A DNA stretch of 64,000 nucleotides, from contig NZ_KQ130458.1 of NCBI RefSeq assembly GCF_001046635.1, forward strand, positions 177,615 through 241,614, in the 5' to 3' direction. Position 1 is the stretch's first letter. Each line of letters begins with the position of its first letter. The notes beneath the pieces are model-generated. The model ran no database searches. It worked only from the letters and a program-made list of their open reading frames with translations, and was not told the DNA's origin. Shown in pieces: positions 61,798-64,000 of this stretch. Both the position numbers and the translations under genes were made by a program. This DNA is from Novosphingobium barchaimii LL02. GTDB taxonomy: Bacteria; Pseudomonadota; Alphaproteobacteria; Sphingomonadales; Sphingomonadaceae.

Positions 61798-61830
61798 CTG
61801 CCCGCACCACCCCTTGTCTCGGGGTTTCCC
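61798..61830 (+). promoter_or_regulatory. Leader motif shared with DUF2493 gene, copy 2
   Basis: CTGCCCGCACCACCCC, TTGTCTC, GGGGTTTCCC: same order as at 59670, with hairpin CCCC/GGGG replacing CCCGG/CCGGG. A GGCG-TGC...CGGTG block follows both copies. It is 99 bp before the ssb start. Confidence 0.5.
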
Positions 61831-61928
61831 GGCGCTGCGCCTGCCGGTGGATGATCCGTCCTGTCCGCCTTGGCCGGGGATCAGTCGAAGGGACGGTCCC
61901 TTGGACCCAGTTCGAAGGAACTCCAGCC

Positions 61929-62336
61929 ATGCAGAATCTCGTCATCCTCGCCGGCAATGTCGGCGCCACGCCCGAAGCCCGCACCACCCAGGGCGGCACC
62001 CGCATCACGCATTTCAGCCTCGCCACCTCGCGTCCGAAGCGCGATAGCAACGGCAAGATCCTCCGCGACGACAACAACCGCCGGCTCGAGGATACCGAAT
62101 GGCACCGGATCACCTGCTTCAACGGGGTCGGCAAGACGGTCGAGCAGTATGTCGACAAAGGCATGAAGGTCATGGTCCGTGGCCGCATTCACTACACCCG
62201 CTGGACCGACAACGAGAATATCGAGCGCTACGGCGTCGAGATCATCGCCGATGAGGTGACCTTCCTCACCCGCGCCAAGGCGAACGACAATGCTGGCGGC
62301 GGCCACGAGCCCGAGGATGATGAAATCCCATTCTGA
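61929..62336 (+). CDS. ssb: Single-stranded DNA-binding protein
   Basis: 135 aa. OB-fold with QNLVILAGNVGATPEARTTQGGTRITHFSLATS and WHRITCFNGVGKTVEQYVDKGMKVMVRGRIHYTRW, then a short linker and the canonical acidic tip DDEIPF that recruits repair and replication proteins. Shorter than chromosomal SSB (linker reduced), as usual for plasmid/ICE copies. Hairpin terminator follows. Confidence 0.95.
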   Translation: MQNLVILAGNVGATPEARTTQGGTRITHFSLATSRPKRDSNGKILRDDNNRRLEDTEWHRITCFNGVGKTVEQYVDKGMKVMVRGRIHYTRWTDNENIERYGVEIIADEVTFLTRAKANDNAGGGHEPEDDEIPF

Positions 62337-62349
62337 AATCGGTCCCATT

Positions 62350-62376
62350 AGGCCCGGCGGCATCGCCGCCGGGCCT
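62350..62376 (+). terminator. Terminator after ssb
   Basis: AGGCCCGGCGGC-ATC-GCCGCCGGGCCT: perfect 12-bp stem with 3-base loop. No T-run. Confidence 0.65.
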
Positions 62377-62411
62377 CCATTCCTGCTCAGGCCGGAAAGG
62401 AGGCAGGCGGA

Positions 62412-62882
62412 TCAGCGGGATCGGCATCGCCCGTGGGCATAGCGGTCCCAGCGCAGCACGGTGCCTGTGCGGATCATGGCGCAGCTCAGATCGCCGAAAG
62501 AGGGCGCCGCGCACCAGGCGCCGGTCCTGTTGCCACGCGCATTGCCAGTTGAAAGGCAGCGCATGGTGGGGCCATCGACCAGAATGTGGCCCGTGCTGGT
62601 GCGCCCCTGAGCGCCGCCGAGCAGATTAACAAGAGCGTCACGGGCGGCCAGAGCGCTCGCCTCGGGGCAGGGCTGACCTGGCCGGCAACTCCCGTCCATC
62701 TCGCGGGCCGCAATTCCGGCGAGACGGACATGCATGCCTTCACGGCACCAGATCGGTCCATCTCCATCCCAGACGCGCGTCGGTGTGCAGGCGAAAACCT
62801 GACCATCGGGAATGACGGTGGCGGCAAGCAGGAGTGCGAACAGCATCGCGGCGACGCTAGCCCAGCGGCGCGCGCTTGTCAT
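62412..62882 (-). CDS. Secreted thermonuclease-family protein
   Basis: 156 aa from MTSARRWASVAAML. Signal peptide (VAAMLFALLLAATVIPDGQVFA), then a staphylococcal-nuclease-like core with RVWDGDGPIWCREGMHVRLAGIAARE, holding the Asp-Gly-Asp and Arg of the active site. Six cysteines suggest periplasmic disulfides. Common beside DUF2493/ssb in alphaproteobacterial elements. The usual second Arg is not clearly placed. Confidence 0.8.
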   Translation of the reverse strand: MTSARRWASVAAMLFALLLAATVIPDGQVFACTPTRVWDGDGPIWCREGMHVRLAGIAAREMDGSCRPGQPCPEASALAARDALVNLLGGAQGRTSTGHILVDGPTMRCLSTGNARGNRTGAWCAAPSFGDLSCAMIRTGTVLRWDRYAHGRCRSR

Positions 62883-63152
62883 GGGTATGCCATCGTCGGA
62901 CCGGCGGGGCGGGCGTGACCGCCTGGGCAAAAGTCGGCGGGATCATGGGGGCCTGGCCGGCGGGGCCACCCGCTCTTAATCAGGCGCAATCCTTGGTCCG
63001 ACCAGCGGCCTATTGCGATCAACCCGCAAGGGGTCCGGTCGCTGCGCTACGGCTTTTTGGGCTGCGCCAAAAAAATGATCGTGGCCGCCGGCCGGACACA
63101 TCGGGCGCCAGTCGAGCGGGACGGACCCGCCGGCGCGCAAAGGAGCCCCGAC

Positions 63153-63317
63153 ATGTTCACCGACATCGCAACCGCTCGTCGTCACGCCTTCAGCCTCTCG
63201 CGCAGCCTCATGGTGGTCACCTTCGTCATCGCGATAGGGCAGCAATATGGGGTCATCACCGCGGAGGATGCGGACGGCAGCGTTGCCTTGGTGGCCGAAT
63301 ATGATCCATTCGCCTGA
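63153..63317 (+). CDS. Small conserved-type protein (54 aa)
   Basis: AAGGAG seven bases before the ATG. MFTDIATARRHAFSLSRSLM, then a hydrophobic stretch and acidic tail (ITAEDADGSVALVAEYDPF). A terminator hairpin follows. It looks like the short proteins found beside element backbone genes; no function known. Upstream, 63054-63073, is a stem TTTTTGG/CCAAAAA. Confidence 0.55.
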   Translation: MFTDIATARRHAFSLSRSLMVVTFVIAIGQQYGVITAEDADGSVALVAEYDPFA

Positions 63318-63325
63318 TGGCTCCT

Positions 63326-63346
63326 CCGGGAGCCTACGGCTCCCGG
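63326..63346 (+). terminator. Terminator after 54-aa gene
   Basis: CCGGGAGCC-TAC-GGCTCCCGG, 9-bp stem with 3-base loop, then CTTTG. Confidence 0.65.
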
Positions 63347-63410
63347 CTTTGCCATGGAGGGCGTGTCATTGATTCAACGAAAATAAAGGCAGCAGCGCTA
63401 GGCATTTGGC

Positions 63411-63932
63411 ATGGATGAAGGTGCGCCAATCGAAATTGCCAACGATGATCCCTTGTGGAACCAGGCGATCCAAGATGTGAACGCGTGGCGCGGCGCGTGT
63501 TTGCAGCATTTCTCGGCGGCTGAAGCGGCCGTCACCGAAACGCTGCTCCTTCTCAAGGCGATTCCGGGTCGAGGGGAGGCAGTACGGCTGCGGCATTTGA
63601 TCGGTCAGCGGTTCGATGACCTCAGCAAACTTATCGAGGCAGAAGGCGCTTTCGCTCAAGAAGGCAAGGCGGCCGCCAAGGCCCTTTCGGATCTCCGCAC
63701 ACTCGAGGGCCTACGGTCGTTTCTTGCCCATGGTCAGGCCAAGATCGCGCTCGAGCGAACCGGAAAATGGATCGTGATCTTGCGACATGTCTCGATCCGC
63801 GGGCAGCAGGCTGAACGCCTGGTGCTGCTTTTCGAACAAGCCGAGGCGGAAGAACGTCTCACCGATCTGAAACGGAAAAGTCAGAAGCTTTGCTCTGTTC
63901 TCGGCAATTTCCGGCGAACCGTGAAGAGCTGA
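63411..63932 (+). CDS. Hypothetical helical protein, possible HEPN-like (173 aa)
   Basis: All-helical by composition. HFSAAEAAVTETLLLLKAI near the start and LEGLRSFLAHGQAKIAL around residue 105-120 contain an Arg-x4-His spacing (RSFLAH) like the active motif of HEPN RNases. No antitoxin-like partner is seen before the window end. Start ATG 63411 lacks a strong ribosome site. Confidence 0.45.
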   Translation: MDEGAPIEIANDDPLWNQAIQDVNAWRGACLQHFSAAEAAVTETLLLLKAIPGRGEAVRLRHLIGQRFDDLSKLIEAEGAFAQEGKAAAKALSDLRTLEGLRSFLAHGQAKIALERTGKWIVILRHVSIRGQQAERLVLLFEQAEAEERLTDLKRKSQKLCSVLGNFRRTVKS

Positions 63933-64000
63933 ACGGGCGGCTCCGGCGATGCCGGACCGGGCTCTAGGCTTCGCCCTGAGCCTTGGATTTCCAAGTCTCA

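Noticed and set aside
1-64000. tRNA genes, rRNA genes, CRISPR arrays, replication origin with iterons
   Set aside because: No cloverleaf, rRNA segment, regularly spaced repeats or iteron cluster was recognised on reading both strands.

Overview
The window looks like accessory DNA (plasmid or integrative element) of a high-GC alphaproteobacterium, most likely a sphingomonad (Sphingobium/Novosphingobium/Sphingomonas type). This is inferred from IS6100-rich catabolic patchwork, large TonB-dependent receptors beside degradation genes, a NodT-type RND efflux operon and a DUF2493/ssb/thermonuclease backbone. No rRNA, tRNA or CRISPR array was seen.

Layout. (1) 1-17347: a catabolic block with short-chain dehydrogenase, acyl-CoA dehydrogenase, an XdhC/molybdopterin-binding/glutathione-reductase operon, TonB receptor, acyl-CoA ligase with 2-oxoacid dehydrogenase E1 alpha and beta and a frameshifted lipoyl carrier, then a truncated SDR, an alpha/beta hydrolase and a TetR regulator. 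Six copies of one dyad (consensus TKACCANNTGGTMA) lie in front of these units and define a putative TetR regulon. (2) 18228-27672: two different Tn3-family transposase remnants, an IS110-family element, and a mercury transposon remnant (merR / merT-merP-merA, tnpR) whose merA is cleanly split by a second IS110-family (IS1111-type) element. (3) 28604-43948: a second catabolic block with truncated TonB receptor, nitronate-monooxygenase-like enzyme, TetR, HxlR, MDR oxidoreductase, unknown protein, thiolase, IclR regulator and a 3-oxoacid CoA-transferase pair, followed by a cation/proton antiporter and an RND efflux operon whose adaptor gene is beheaded. (4) 44829-52517: mobile-element scrap with tyrosine-recombinase tail, FtsK-gamma-like protein, Xre/RES toxin-antitoxin pair, unknown cargo, an IS1380-family element and an S24 repressor gene split by an IS1182-like element. 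(5) 52618-64000: a 1619-residue autotransporter behind strong palindromic operators, an EcsC protein, and an element backbone (DUF2493, HEPN-like fusion, SSB, thermonuclease, small proteins).

Five apparently identical IS6100 copies (1-854, 13865-14744, 17348-18227, 27724-28603, 43949-44828) delimit the blocks. None has matching 8-bp target duplications, and all five abut a broken gene or pseudogene. Copies 2 and 3 are flanked by the same 18 bp in inverted orientation, which places the TetR/hydrolase/SDR segment as an IS6100-mediated inversion; undoing it makes the TetR gene divergent from the acyl-CoA ligase operon, with an operator at each. The functional picture is a mosaic of two catabolic modules, mercury resistance and efflux, assembled and partly inactivated by IS6100, IS110, IS1380 and IS1182-type insertions.
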